64,000 nucleotides of DNA from Rallus limicola (taxonomy: Eukaryota; Chordata; Aves; Gruiformes; Rallidae), in contig JAKCOZ010000010.1 in assembly GCA_022605955.1 (NCBI GenBank), forward strand, positions 1,550,001-1,614,000. Direction: 5' to 3'. The position numbers and the translations under genes are program-made. Under the pieces are notes generated by a model. It was not told where the DNA came from. It searched no databases and saw nothing but the letters and a program-made list of their open reading frames with translations. Of the stretch, positions 14,301 to 29,300 are shown in pieces (the stretch's first letter is position 1; each line of letters starts with the position of its first letter).

Positions 14301-17300
14301 AAAGATACAGAAAGAATCAAAAAAGTATGTTCAAAACTCTTGATGCAAACTAGTAAGTCTCACTTAAGGTGCAAATTTACCTTTGCTCTCACTGTATTCT
14401 GTTTCTCTGTGAGGATAAAATCCCACTGTATTCCTTGTTTCAATTACAGGCCTCTTTTTCTCTGCACGTGGATACTGGTGATCATGGATCATTAGCCCTC
14501 AGCATGCTTGAACACAGACTGAGGTGTACACCAACAGCCGGACTAGTTAGATTACCATAAGAAACCTAGACAAGGTAGTATCAGCTCTGCATAAATTAAC
14601 TTATCCTACAGATAGTTTGCCTGCAAATGATTGAGACAGATCACCATGCTGCTGAAATTTTATCATTCTAGATAGCCTTAGTGGTGCTCTACACACAATC
14701 ACCTTAAGAGCACTTTGGTAACTCAGCCAAGTCCTGTATAACTACAGGTTAAATCTATCCATGGATGTGTTTAGAAAGATGTTCTCAAACTATATCACTC
14801 AACTGGTTTCCAGGCTTTCTAGGACACGTCACCCTCTGAAGTGGGTAGTCCTGGTTGTGTGCATGTTCCCACATCTGAGAACTATCAGATTACTGGTTGT
14901 ACCAGCATGGTCCAATTCAGGTATGGAACATTTATATTCTATAAGCTAGGCTACAATAGATACCTCTTCAAAGCTTTTATGCTGACTGTTGTGAGTACAG
15001 ATGACATCAAGTCAAACACAGAGTGAAGGAGAAGGGTCATGCAATTAAACTGATCATAATTAATGGACCAAAAGTTTTGGGAAAAGGATATGTACCAGCA
15101 TTAAGAATCTGTATCATCTCAGACCTTTGCATTGCCCAATTGCAATACACTCTACAATTTGGGGACCTAAAACTGCACTTAGTGCAACCGCCAAACTGTG
15201 ATAAAAAGTAGGTCCTGATTTAGTAGATTGGTCCAAGGCTGCAAGATCAGTTCCTGGTTCACAAACATTCAACAACTTTAATACCTCTTTAGAGTATTGT
15301 AATTTAAGAATAACAGAATGGACTGGAAAGAAAGGAAAATATCAGAAGTCATCTTTTACCATTGTCTTTCTTCCCTTGACTATCCAAGACATTCAAGCAA
15401 ATGCTGTTGTTCATATATGCATTCAGTCTTCCAGAACCAGTTTTCTAACATGACATTGCAGTAGTTAAGTCAGTAGAGGAAGCTAACAAGCAGGGGTCCT
15501 TCAACCTTGAATCTTTTGAAAAGCAAAAGAGGGGGCATCCAAGACCTTACAGAATCTTTATGCTGTGCAAATGCCTATATACTTCCGAACCATTTAAAAG
15601 AATCACATTGTACTTTCATGATTTTCCAAGTATTCTGGAATAAGAAAAAAACTGATTCACAAAGCACAGTTTCTAGATCAGAGGGTGGCTACTGTCCAGC
15701 CAGCACAGACTCAACCTTAGAATACTACTGTAATATACTATCCCATTTTTGCCCACCTAGAGTCCCAAGAAAATAATGCCTGTGACACAATCCAAAGTAT
15801 GTAAAATAGACTGATACAGTTATTACTGCAACCAGATATACAGAAGCTAGTATCTATCATGTGACTTTGTTTCTACTTCTGCAGACTTTTCTCAGTCATT
15901 TAAACAGAGACTTAACTTTGAAATAGCTTGTGCTCGGATAACGAATAGAAGAATAACAGAACGTCATAGTACAGAAACAGCACCATGAGTACAAAATACT
16001 AAGCAAAGTTTCATGGCTCACAAAGTCACTAAACTATATTTTATTTCATTCATTCAAAAAACAAAGACCATCTTCAGGAGCACTCCATTAATTTGCAATC
16101 GTGTACTCCAAAAGCTGAGGTTCAGAATTCATGATTGCTCTTCCTTACAGCTGGAACAACATACCTCAACTCATGGCTTTTCTCTTACAATACTGTTAGG
16201 CTTTGAGCAAAACCTAGTTATAGCCACTAAATGTGAAGCAGCACATAAATACTTATGACTCTAGATTTTTTCTGAGAACTGTACAGGACCACAGTAAAAA
16301 AATAAAAAGGTTTAAAAGTGCTGTCTAAAAGGTATACATAATCAATTGACTCTTTCTGTTGAGTACGGAATGTGTAATTTAACAGTATTACTATTATTAA
16401 GAAAATTGTTCCACCATTCTAGCACTTTCAATAACCTGATCTACAGGTGTTTCTAAACAAGTCCACATTATTGGAAAGGGAAGTTAAGGCACAGATACAT
16501 TTAGCAGAGGTTCTCAGTTTCCTAACTTACTAATTAAACATCAGGGATTTTGCACTGGGACTCAAGAGGTTTGTGGCTTATTTTAGGGATTAGAGCAATA
16601 GTTGAAGTAACATATAGTAAGTAACCTTACGTAATTATAGTATTTACCTTGCTCAAAAAGAGTATTTCAAGATGATCTACACATGCTCAACACAATTATA
16701 TACTAACATAATAAAGTAAGTTGTTTTGGTGGAAATTTTCTAATGTGCCTAAATGACTTGGAAACAAACGTTTTCCCCACAAAGAATATTTTATGTGTAT
16801 TCACTAAAAGCAACACGAGGAATAGCTTGATGCCAGAAGCAACACGCGCTTCAGAAATTTAGCAAGTCTCTTACATGGGTAACAGATTAGGAAACATACA
16901 TAAAGATGCAGAAAAAAGATAGAGAAACAATATGGAATATGAAGAACATGGAGATATAGTCTTGCTGGTACTGCTTGAGAAGCAGTTCAGTGCCCAAGGC
17001 CATCTCCAAAGCTGCAGAGATGAGCGCTTATGCAGCAACGTGTCTAGTAAGAACAGAAGAGCTGTCCTTTCAGCAGGCAATGCGTTTTTATACTGACAGA
17101 CTCCAAGAACACAGAGATCAACATACAAGAGCTCTAGTAATGCAACTTTTGCTTTCACAGTTGGAGAGATGATGTCCACAACAAGAGGGAAGCATGGGTT
17201 CTGACAAAAAAAAAAACAACTTCCCTCTGCTTACTGGAGGTTGTCTCTTTCTGTTCAGTCTGGAAGGACCTAGCAGTTTTTCCTCAGGATTCAGATACTG

Positions 17301-20300
17301 TGCATGTTTGACAGCAGAATCTAGAGGAGTTATCATCAATATGTTGGAGACCTGAAGTCTGCCCCATCTCTCAATTTCCTCTCATCGCTTAGCAGTCTGA
17401 CCCAAAGACCTCTGATTCTCATGGAAATATTTGCATGAATTTAAGCCTTAAATGGAAGGAATCACCAATAAACAGTTAACACTCAACAACGGGAATTGCT
17501 GGAGCAAGGTTAGAGATGCCCAGGACAGCTTTCTGGGATCAACCTATGATCGCAAGTGTATTACGTTTAGCAAACTTTCACTTGCAGCTACCACATACCA
17601 CTGAAAAAGAGACAAAACACTACAGCTGACTACACTGACAGCTGTTAATGATACAGCTAAGATTCTGCTGTTGGTCACTTAAAAAACCTGCAACTCATGG
17701 AGAGAGACAGAGAGAGGGAGGGAGAGCCTCTCAATATATATTTTCTCCCCTGCTGAAAAGGTCGGCATCTGGCCTCCAGCCAAGGTCAAAACACCACACA
17801 AATTCAAGAAAAAAACCCAACCACCAGCACATATATGAAGTGGTTGTGCAAGTATTAACACCTCTTTGGAAACACATGCAAGAACGAAAAAACTCTTTCT
17901 CTCTACATACCTATCGACTATCTCTCTGTGCTTCATTGAAGAGATTAATTATTTGCAGAAGATGCTTGCAACAGAAACCTTTCCAGGGAGAGTACTCAGT
18001 TCTTCAGCACTTTCTGTGTGTGTTCAATTGCAGAAACTAACATAAGAAAACATTTTGCACAAGCTGTAAGCAAAAAGTCATCAGGCTTTTTTACTCAACT
18101 GAACGTACGTGCCAATGGGAACAGAAGGTTGAACACTGCACCACAAAATTACTAGTTTTCTTAGAGGGTGGTATAGTGGTTAACTGAAACTCTGACACAG
18201 TACCAGGAGTCGTCATTGAAAAGGAATCTAGCCAAAAAAGCAAGGTGCATGCTGTTCAAGGATCAGTTAAAATGGGCAGTAATTATACCCAAACCCAAGA
18301 ATGGTTGCTCAGAACAATCTGATTACTTCCGGGTTGCTATAATTTCATGGTGACCTAAGAAACCCAAGAAACTCCAACCACTTTGATGCTGAAGTCCATC
18401 TTTTGTAAGTCTTCCCAGAGATTTACCATTTGGGGATTGTCATGAACCCTGTATAATGAATCACAAGTTCATTCATGTACATGCATTCAGGAGACAGTGT
18501 GATCTCTTACATTGTGTGAAAATGACACTATGGCCAGTGATGTCCTCTATTCACATTTTTATTGGTTACTGGATTGAACACTCACATAAAAAAGCATGAT
18601 GCACAAGGTAGTTCAGTGTATGCATGCTTGGGTGCAGGCAGAGGGATCTTAATTGCTTCTCTTTCTGGTCTTAGGAAAGTCACAGAAGAAACAAGCACCA
18701 AATCATTTGCACTAATTTATTTTGGTTTGTTTCTTCCAGTTACACTTTCAATCTCTGATGCTGCTATGCTAATTTTAACCCCAAACAAGTAAGGATTTAC
18801 AGCATATAAAGATATCCAATACCTAGATCATCGTGAAGATTATTTATCATTGTGTAATGAAGTTAAACAGGTGGGATGCTCTATCGCCTTCACAAAAGGG
18901 AGGAAGAGTTATTTGGGAATAGGTGTACAATCACCTGTCCCCCACCCCCAAAACATGAAAATAAGAGATATCATCCCAGAGCAATCTTAGCCAATCAAGC
19001 AGAATCTTGAAAACACCCTGTGTGAACTTACACTTGCTCCATAACATATTGAGGTAAAAAAATATTTAAACCACAGTACAGTTACAACCAATACTGTCTT
19101 ATAGGAGTAGAGAGAATTACCAATTGCAGCACAAAACCAAAGGAAGCCTTGTAATCCTCTGTTTGCATTCAATACTGTTGCCATACAAAAGAAAACTCCA
19201 GCTCATTACCAGCCTCATGATGAAGAAAACTAACCAAATGTAAACTATGTATATTAAAAAAAAAACGTAAATTACATATACAAAACTTCAAGAAATAGAA
19301 GATACAGGTTTCCTCAGAGAAAATCTATTAAGGGCAGACACTTCAATGCATTTCAGATACTGTTTCAAGGTAGAAGCATTTTATAGGGTAAACTTTTCTG
19401 TTTTCTATAGATGTTTCTGTTTTCACTGTCAGACAGAAAAAGGGGAAATTGTTGCAGGACACCTTTTCATCTCCACCGCCTAACAAATCTCCGTTTGTTT
19501 CAAAGAATACTGCATTCAGCTGGCGACTAAAAGCTGGAATTACCATTTATTCACTACCAATTTATCCATCAGCTTCACTCACCAGAAATGACATCAAAAC
19601 TGCTGTTTTCTTTGGTAGGTATCTGCATTCCTACTGAGGTACCAAAGCCAAGCAATTTTGCCTCAGCCCTCGGGTTTTGCAATACCGATGGGGCCCTCTG
19701 GGAAAACAAGTGTTTAACTACAAGAAAGGGCACCTCCCTATTGAATAGCTATTTACTTTGGGTTGAGGAGAAAAAAATTTCAGAAGTAGTCAAACACCCC
19801 ATCTAATCACATGACACCAGTGCATACTAGAACGTTGGTTATTCCCTACGTAGAAACACTTCTCAGATACTTGTCCTTTTCTGAAAAGAAAAGCAGAATC
19901 AGATTACATTATAAATGTTAGGCAATTTTTGACTAGAAAAGGCACACCCTTTTACAAAAGGTTAGACAATTTGTAAAGAAATGCTCCTGAGATAGAGCAA
20001 TTTGGATTCACTCAGCCCTACCTTATTTTGCCCCAATTAAAAACATCCTTTTGTTTCCAAAGTGTTTTTTTTTTCCTTTTGTAATTAACAAAATTATCAA
20101 ACACTCTTAAGCAAGAAAACACACTTTGCTAGGAAACAGTGAGGTTCTGTTGAGAAAGATACTTAATTCCTGCCTTGTAAAGACTTGCTAAAAGTCTTGT
20201 AATTTTAAACAATTTCTAACCTGTGCATGTTGTTTTCTTTCCACAGATTGGAAGACAAGAGTGCAGAAGGATTTAGTGGTTGTTAAAATAAGAAGTATCT

Positions 20301-23300
20301 TAAAATGGAACATCTTGTGCAGGTACATTTCTTTTGTCCATCCACTGAATTCAGTCAAACTAAACACTATACTATTTTGGCCATCTACAACCCTTGATGC
20401 TTACCAGTTTTCTTTATTAAAACAACAATTAAACCAAAAAATCTCCTATCTAGACTCACACACAAATGGCAATATAGCATCCCAGTCATACACATCCCAC
20501 AGCCATCATCTTAAGGAGAGAGTTGTTCCTTTTTGTCAGATTCATTCTCTCTTTAGAATAATTTTGAAGTGCTACCAGGATACTTAGAAAAGGATAAAAG
20601 GAAAAGCAGCAGTCATCTTTTCTTCTAATTATTCACCTTCAATATCAGAATGAGTTTCTGTCTCCTTGGAAAGACATTTAAATTTTATTTTGATATCTGA
20701 TTTCATTTTCAGAACACCTCAGAGCTCAGGCTTGTACCAGAATCTGCCAATGGGTTCCACATAAACCTATGGTTTCTATCCAAAAGATTTTCATTTCCAG
20801 CGGAAGGGAAGTGTTCATTTTAACACTATCTTTTGCTCACTATGTCAAGTAATAATCCTGAAAATTATCACTGAGAACTAAAAAAAAAAGCTGCCTCAAC
20901 AAGTGAAATCTTTTCTATTTACCTCTTCCTTCTGGTCAGGAGAACTTTTTTTAAAACTAGCTGTAATTTGGTATTTGAGAGAGAGAAATATTAGTAAGGG
21001 TAAAGCATATGAAAAGTCTCAGGGAGGGGGAAGGGATTGCTTGTTTCTTTCACTTTTCTGTTCCCATAGAAAATATTTCACCCTCACTTGTCACTACTCC
21101 CCTCTCCCTGCCCTTAATGCCACAATAACAAGCAGTAATTGCTTTCATTAGTTTTTAATGATAACAGTAGCTATTAAGCTCACATTAGTTTAGGCTATCA
21201 CTTCACTTCAAACTCTTCCCAAAATATTATCATGAACAATCCCAATAATCAAATCAGAGTAAATATAAAGGAAATGCATATGATCTTAGTAATCAAAAGA
21301 CAGACAGTGAAGTGCAGCTGAAAATATGTGAGCTAAATATCCAAGTTATAAACTAAAAGCATGATTATCAAGAGGAACTGGGACACATTTAAAATTCCTG
21401 AAATAATAGAACACACTACTCATGTATGGCTATGAGTAGTGTGTATCTTTGTGGTCAACTTGCTATTTTACACCAAATGAGCAACTTTTTGTAAATCCAT
21501 ACACATCTATTGTATAAGCAATGCCTTAAGGAAAAAAAAAAAAAAAAATACTCATCAATATCAAAAGTAATTTCTGTTCCTTCCTGCCCACAAAACACAC
21601 ACAAGACTTGACACATACCATGACTTTAAAACCACAACAAAACCAATGGCAACTATCTCAGACTTCTACATGGCAGTAGGAAGACCTTCTGATTCTTGAG
21701 ATTCCAAATCCTACATTTAACTGCATACTTTTAAATCAATATAACAGAGGCCTCTGTGCTTATAGAGAACGTGAGGAGGAAGGAATCTGATACAAACTTA
21801 GAAGTAGAAACTTCATAAAAGCTACTAAACTTTAAAAAGTCTACTATGAAAGACAATTAGTTCAATATACAAGAAACACTTCCCAAGGTATCCAAGGGAT
21901 CTGAAAAGAAAGTTTGGGTTGGAAGATTACCTAGTTCCAACCTCCTTACCATGGACAGGGACACCCTCCACTAGAACAGGTTGCCCAAAGGCTCATCCAA
22001 CCTGGCCTTGAACACTGCCAGGGAGGGGGCAGACACAACTTCTCATGGCAACCTGTGTCAGGGTCTCACCACCCTCACAGTGAAAGAATTTTTCCTTATA
22101 TCTTATCTAAACCTACCCTCTTTCAGTTTAAAGCCACCACACCTTATCCTCTCATGGCACTCCCTGATAGAGAGTCCCTCTCCTTCTTTCCAGTAGGCCC
22201 TTTCAGGTACTGGAAGGGTGCAGTAAGTTCTGCCCAGAGCTTTCTCATCTCCAGGCTGAACAAGCCCAACTCTCTCAGCCTGTCTTCATAGGAGAGGTGC
22301 TCCAGCCCTCTAATCATCTTTCTGGTCCTCCCCTGGACTTTTTCCAAACTTCTCAGTATCTATGCTAACACATATTTATACTGTATCTCAGGTAATTAAA
22401 ATATATCATGCACATAATAGCCAATTAAGTGGCACATCAGGACATCTGAACATCAGGAAAACAAGCTAATTGTACTTGTGAGCTGTCTGTGATCAGCTCT
22501 TCTACAAGGCATGAGCACCATACAGTACTGTATCTCCCAACAATGTGCTGCCCACGCCTTTATCTCTGCTTTCAACTTCCCGTACTGATGTAGTGATCTA
22601 CAGTGCAATACCTGCAGATGGGAAGGTCCAATCTATCCAATCTATCCAATCAATCTTAGCAATTTTTAAAAAATTTTACATCAACACATTGCTTGCTGAA
22701 GGCTATGTATATACAAAGGAGGGGGAGAAGGATGGGGCAGGAAAAGGGAAGGAAATTATATGGAAACATCTTGGGGAGAAATTGCGACATCTTCTTCAGC
22801 CAAGATTCAGTCTCTCTTGATATTAATCCTTCTAAAAGATACTGCACAGTTATCCAACTATAAAACACTGATGACTCTGAGTGCTCTACCTGCCCCAGTA
22901 TGCCTCTGCTCCTACAACCCTCATTGATACAGTCATTATGTGGCCAATGCTGAAATCAGATTATAGAATTCAATGGAAACTGGGTCTATAAAGCTGCTAA
23001 TTAAGTATCCTAGCTCTAGCTCTCATTTCATAACATGAGAGTTGCCAGAAAAGAACTTTGCCACCGATTTAATACCTTCTCTCATGTTTTTATTTGCAAC
23101 AGTGTCAGGGTTGCCATATGTACTGAGGTGTACAGACACAGGTGTGACATTCTGAGTCTGTACAGGAAAACTATATCAATAAAAGCACAACATTCACTCA
23201 AGGAAAGCATCCACACTGGACTCAGAATCTGAAGGCTGCAGGCTTTCATCTTCTGTATGTGTCAGCAGACTACAGAAGAAAAATCTAAGAAATAAAAGGG

Positions 23301-26300
23301 CAATTCAGAAACAAATTGAAGAGAGGAAATATGCAAATATGCACATCCTTTACTGTTTGTTTCCCTTTGTGTTTACTCTACAGCCTAGTGCACTTCCCAC
23401 AATGCCCCAGATAGCAATAAGTATTGAGGGCTACTAACTCACCACAACATTTGGTTGCTCTTAAAATTCTTTATTAGGATTACAGCTAGAAGCTTCAGAA
23501 CAAAACCAAACAAGCAAATTTACAAATAATATGCTGACTCATATCAACCATTTGTGTCTCATTCCAATTCAGTACATTAACAATGATCTCCCTTCAACAA
23601 CTGCTACAGCTTTCTTTCCATTAGAGACATTAAAGTTAAATTAGGATGGGCAGACAGCTACTTAACACATCAGTGAAGTGGCATTAGGTTCAAGCAAATG
23701 AGCTCTTGCACAGTTGCAAAAGGTTTTTTGCCTTGGTCTCACGTGACCAAATTACTCACCTTCCCCATCAGGGCTCATATTTTCATAAGAATCCCAGCGA
23801 ATTAGTGGGTCTGAGGTATTGTAATCAACTAGCACTCCATGGTCATTCTGAAGGTGTTCACATCCTAAAAAATAAACATCTGTTTGAGAGCAAGAATTAC
23901 CCTAGCCACACTTGTAACAATATACATACATATATGTTTGATACCTTCTAACAAAAGTTTGCTCCCCAAAGTGCAATACCGTATTCTGAAATGTAAGAAG
24001 CCTCAATAGGGGGAGAAAGGTTATTTAACCAGCTAATAACAGCTTAAATTATGTTTCATTCTAGATGGTAAAAAGAAAGAATTTTATCTTGAGTTTTTTG
24101 ATTATCACATGGCTCTGATAACTCAGATCAGCCCATAAACACAACACAAATCATTTATAAAGACCTACAGGCAGGCACAATAAAATAAATAGCTTTTCAA
24201 AATGAAAGCACAGGCATCCATAAAGAGATGTTACTAAAGGAATTATAAAACAAAACATGTTACAGATTACCATTCTGACACCAGAGCAATAAGTAGGGAG
24301 AGCTGAAAACTACCACTCCATGTCCCTCCCAGTTCCCCCAAGGCGCCAACTATGCTGTCTCATCCGTGAGCCTGAGATGGGGGAGTTGCCTTCAATGTGT
24401 TTGACTGTGCTTAAGGACTTTCTGCCAAACATACCTGGAATTTTCAGCAGTTATCTATGGTTTTGTGCCCTTAAAAATGCATAACATAATATTTATCTTT
24501 TGAATGCATACCATGAGGAATACAGGTATGGTTCAGTGATTCAAAAGCAAAGCACGGGCTCATGACCTAAGACTTGGCTTTAACACTGATACAAAAAAGC
24601 TTTCTGCCTTTGCTCATCTGTCTAGATTATGGAACAGTTATCAGCTCTCTGGTTATGTCTGGAGAAGCAAGTCCTATTGTAAATTGTTCTAAAGCCATAG
24701 AGCTGAGCACCACAAGCTACTCCCTCACCCTTTCATCGGAGAAAACAGACAAAGCCCCCATGCACACCAACCTGACATGGTCTACACCAACTTCATGACC
24801 AACCCAGCATCCAACCCACACTGGTACTACCCCACAGCCATGCAGAGCCCCAGCCCCTTTTATAGGGGCATGATGCTTCCTGGTGTGGAAAACAGCTTGG
24901 GGCAGCTCACCTGGGCTGTCTGCTTGGGGAACTTAACTCTGTTGTCACAGGAACCAGGACATTATCTACCCCTTTTTCAGTACTATCTACATCACGCCCA
25001 GATCTTACATTATTCAGTAAATCTGGGTGTTTCATAACATAGCATCTATCTGTTATTTAGACCATCTGCCATGGACTGATTTCATTACACACCAATAATT
25101 TAGCAGCTGTCCTCACCTAAAATTAAATCCCCTTGGGGTACACACTAGAATTACCTATTCTTTCGCATCACCCACCAAGCGCACTCAGGTCCCTGAGAAA
25201 AATCAATCTGAAGAATGGGTTTGCCTTTGCCTGAAGCAGGGATAACCCAGACTGTCTTCCCCAACAGGCTTTTTATGCACACTACAGGCACTTTATCCCC
25301 CTCTACAGAATGTGGGAGTTTTGATTTGGCAGGACCAGCTTGATTGGCAGACCCCCTGGAGTTAACTGACCATGTGGCCTTGGCTAAATGCATATCCCAT
25401 TTTTTAATGTTCCATCACCTATTATTGCTTTTAGTGTGTTTTTAACAGTCCATTGTACCTTTCAATTTTCCTTGAGGCTGGTGCATTGTAGGGTATATGA
25501 TACACCCATTCAGTGCCGTGTTCTTTGGCCCAGGTGTCTATGAAAGTGGAAATGAGGCCCATTATCTGACTCAATTCTTTCTGGAGTGCCATGTCACCAC
25601 AGGGCTTGCTTCTCAAGATCCAGGATGGTGTTCCAGATGGTGACATGGGGCACAGGATAAGTTTCTAGCCAGCCACTTGTTGGTTCTACCATTGTAAGCA
25701 CATACCACTTGCCTTGGTGTGTCTGTGGGAGACTTATGTAATCGATCTGCCAGGCCTCTCCATACTTTTATTTCAGCCATTGTCCTCCATACCAAAGAGG
25801 CTTTAACTGCTTGGCTTGCCTGATCAAGGCACATGCTTCACAATCATGGATGATGTGTGAAATAGTGTCCATGGTCAAATCCACCCATCGATCATGAGCC
25901 CATCTATATGTGGCATCTCTTTCTTGATGGCCTGACATGTCATGGGCCCAACAAGGTATAAGTAATTCACCCTTACATTGCCAACTGAGGTCTACTTGAG
26001 CCACTTCAGTCTTAGCAGCCTGAATGTCCTGATGGTTGTTTTGATGTTCCTTCAGTGGCTCGACTCTTGGATGTGTGGACATCTACATGACGTACTTTTA
26101 CAGCTAGGTGCTCTAATTGGGAAGAAATACCTTGCCACAACGGACCAGCCAAGACAGGTTTGCCTCTGCATTGCCTGCCAGTTGCTCCATTTCCATTGCT
26201 GCAACCACCCCCACAGGGCATTGGCCATCATCCAGGAGTCAGAATAGAGGTACAATTTCCATCACTTTCCTTGTTTGGCAATGTTTAAAGCCAGCTGGAT

Positions 26301-29300
26301 GGCTTTTACCTTTGCAAACTGGCTGGATTCACCTTCTCCTTCAGCAGCTTCTGCAACTCATTGTGTAGGAATCCACATAGCACCCTTCCACCTCCAATGT
26401 TTTCCAATAACGTGACAGGACCCATTGGTGAACAGGGCATACTTTTTCTCATTTTCTGGCAGTTCATGATATAGTAGGGCCTCTTTGGCATGTGTCACCT
26501 CCTCCCCTGGTGACATGCCAAAATTCTTGTCTTCTGACCAGTCTGTGATTACTTCCAGGGTTCCTGGGTGATTGGGGTTTCCTATTCAAGCCCGTTGCTT
26601 GATTAGTACAACCCACTTGTTCCACATAGCATTGGTCGAATGATGTGTAGAAGGGGCCTTCCCTTTGAACACCCACCCCAGTAAAGGCAGTCAGAGTGCC
26701 AGGAGGAGCTGGGCTTCGGTTCCAATCACTTCTGAAGCAGCTCAAAACCCTTCATATGCTGCCAGTATTTCCTTTTTAGTTCATATGTTATGTGCATTGG
26801 ATCCTCTGTAGCCCCAAATTCAAACCCCAGCAGTCAGCCTCGAGTCTCCCCTTGTGCTTTCTGCCAGACACACCAGGTAGGGCCATTCTCCCTGGCTGCA
26901 GTGTAGAGCACATTTCACATCTGGTCCTGTCCAGATTGGCCCAAGGGCTACTGCATGGAATATCTCCTGTTTAATTTGTTCAAAGGCTTGTCGCTGCTCA
27001 GGATCCCACTGGAAATTCTTCTTCTTCCAGGTCAACTCATAGAAATGGCTTAAACCAACCTGTAATTTAGGATAAGCTATTGCCAGAAACTCCCAGCACA
27101 AGAAAGCTTGTGTTTGCTTTTTGCTAATCTGCAGAGACATAGCTGCCATTCTGTTAATCACATCCATTGGGATCTGACAGCATCTGTCCTGCCACTTTAT
27201 TCCTAAAAACTGGATTTCTTGAGCAGGTACCCTGATCTTATTTTAGTAAAATTTGGAGTATTTACTTCCCTTTCACAGAAACTTCCTCTGCTGTGTTGCC
27301 CCATACAATGATGTCAGCAATATACTGCATGTGCCATGGGGCTTCACTCTGTTCTAATGCAGTCGGGATCAGTCCATGGCAGATGGTGGGGCTGTGGTTC
27401 CACCACTGGGGCAGTCAATTCCAGGTGTACTGAATTCCCTTCCAAATGAAAGCAAACTGTGGCCTGCACTCTGCTGCCAAAGGAATTGACAAGAAAGCAT
27501 TTCCCATGTTGACTGTGGTGTACCACTTGGCTGCTTTGGACTCTTGTTCATACTGGAGTTCTAGCATGTCCGGCACTGCAGCACTCATGGGCAGTGTGAC
27601 TTCATTCAGGCCACGATAGTCCACTGTCAGCCTCCACTCTCCATGGGACTTTGGTACCGGCCAGATTGGACTGTTGAAAGGTGAGCGGGTTCTATCAATC
27701 ACTCCCTGACTCTCCAGTTGATGAATCAGTTTCTGAATGGGAATCAGGGAGTCTCTTTGGTGAACTATTGTTGTCTGTGCACCCTCACAGTAGCAACTGC
27801 ACCTGCTGTTCTTTGACCTTTAGCAACCCCACAGCAGAAGGGTCTTCCAAGAGTTCAGGCAGAAGAGACAGTTATTCACTTTCCTTTGTCCCCATGGCAG
27901 CTACTCCAAAAGCCCTGGGACCCTTTTGGGTCTCTGAAACAGCGTCTCCAGAGGAAGTCTATGCCCGGGATGGGTGGAGCCTCTGGGCCAGTCATAGTGG
28001 GGTGTTTTTCCCAGTCATTTCAAGTTAAGTCTCACTTCAGCTTCTAGTAGAGTCAACTTGTTGGGATTCCCCCTGTCTCTATGGAAATATAAATGGGCTC
28101 TGACCCTTCATAGTAGGCACCAGTGTCTACTAAAGCTTGGTACTCCTGTGGATCTGATGTGTCAGGCCATAGGATCCACACAGTCGAATAAATCTGATTA
28201 TCCCTTTCCTTTACCTGGATGGAGGCAGGGTCCCTCTAATCTTGCTCATCATATTTGCTGTTCAGCTCTTGCAAAAAAGACTTAGAGGTCCCTTCAAGAG
28301 GATCACAGGTACAACCACACAGTCTGGTGGGCTGTCTACTGAAAACTGGTGCACAATCTCTTTTTATAACTGCTTTGCCTTGCAGTACATTTACTTGGGC
28401 TCGGAGACCTGAAGTAGGTTTCCCATTCCACATCCTCATGCCTTTGTCATGCTCACACAGATAAAACCATAGGATGCCTTGTGGCGTGGACTTTTTATAA
28501 GCTCTTTCTGTAACAGGGGAACACAAATTTTCTTCAAGTCTCTAGACCTTCCGGAACAGTTTCTCCACAGCTGAGACGAGGGAGGAAGAAAGATTTTCTT
28601 CGAATAGACTGAGTCAGCCAGACAACTCATCCACTGTCAGTACATCTCTCCCAATGTCCCAACATCAGAGTAGCCAGGTGAGGATGTTGTGCACTACTTT
28701 GAGGACAGGGATTGGGTGATGACTTCTAGTACTGCTACTTCCAGTACTGCCTCTTTTACAGGTTCTCATGATAGTCCCAGTTCATCATCATCTTTCATGA
28801 TGTGGAATGATTTTTTTCACGTATTTCTTCTGTACAGCAGTAGCTGATATCAGTACTGGTTGGCTTCCTGGATCAGCTACAGGGCTGGCCTCTGAGGGTT
28901 GAGTGACCATAGTGTTAGTAGGGGTTGGAAGTGCTGCAGTCTCTGTGGTCTCAGTAGCTACACTGCCTATTGCAATGGTTCTTTCTGGCTCAGCTATAGT
29001 GTTATTTCTGGGGTTTGGGTAGCCACAGTGTCTGTTGCAGGGGTTAGAACACTTTTTCTTGTCTAATATTTGCTCATACGCTCCCATAAGCCATGCCACC
29101 CCTGACCCTTCAGCCCTAGGCAATATTCTTGAAACAAGTTTTTTTAACATATAAGGCTTGAAAGACATTCATGAGACTGAGCAACAGGCACATACTGGTC
29201 TGAACATCCCAGGGATAATCAAAGTTCTAAAAAGATGTTGTAAAGGAAAGCCAAAAGGAAAAAGGGGAGGAGAAAGGATCCCATTCCCCACCCCCACCCC

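Larger units (their letters stand above)
5392..23759 (-). other. TNS3 intron of 18.4 kb
   Basis: The largest complete intron in the window separates exon 11 from the large exon. It contains one CR1 piece (21.91-22.36 kb), one short LTR scrap (17.73-17.80 kb), A/T runs and small simple repeats. All open frames in it are short and lack splice or protein support. The long repeat-poor part, about 5.4-17.7 kb, could hold regulatory or conserved noncoding sequence, but nothing in the sequence alone shows this. Confidence 0.7.

Noticed and set aside
16871..17179. 102-codon minus-strand frame overlapped by a 65-codon plus-strand frame
   Set aside because: Neither has splice support, a recognised domain or a neighbour of known function. 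Overlapping opposite frames of this size occur by chance.
17648..18040. 130-codon plus-strand frame
   Set aside because: It starts in a GA-rich run and passes through an LTR scrap, so it is not a gene.
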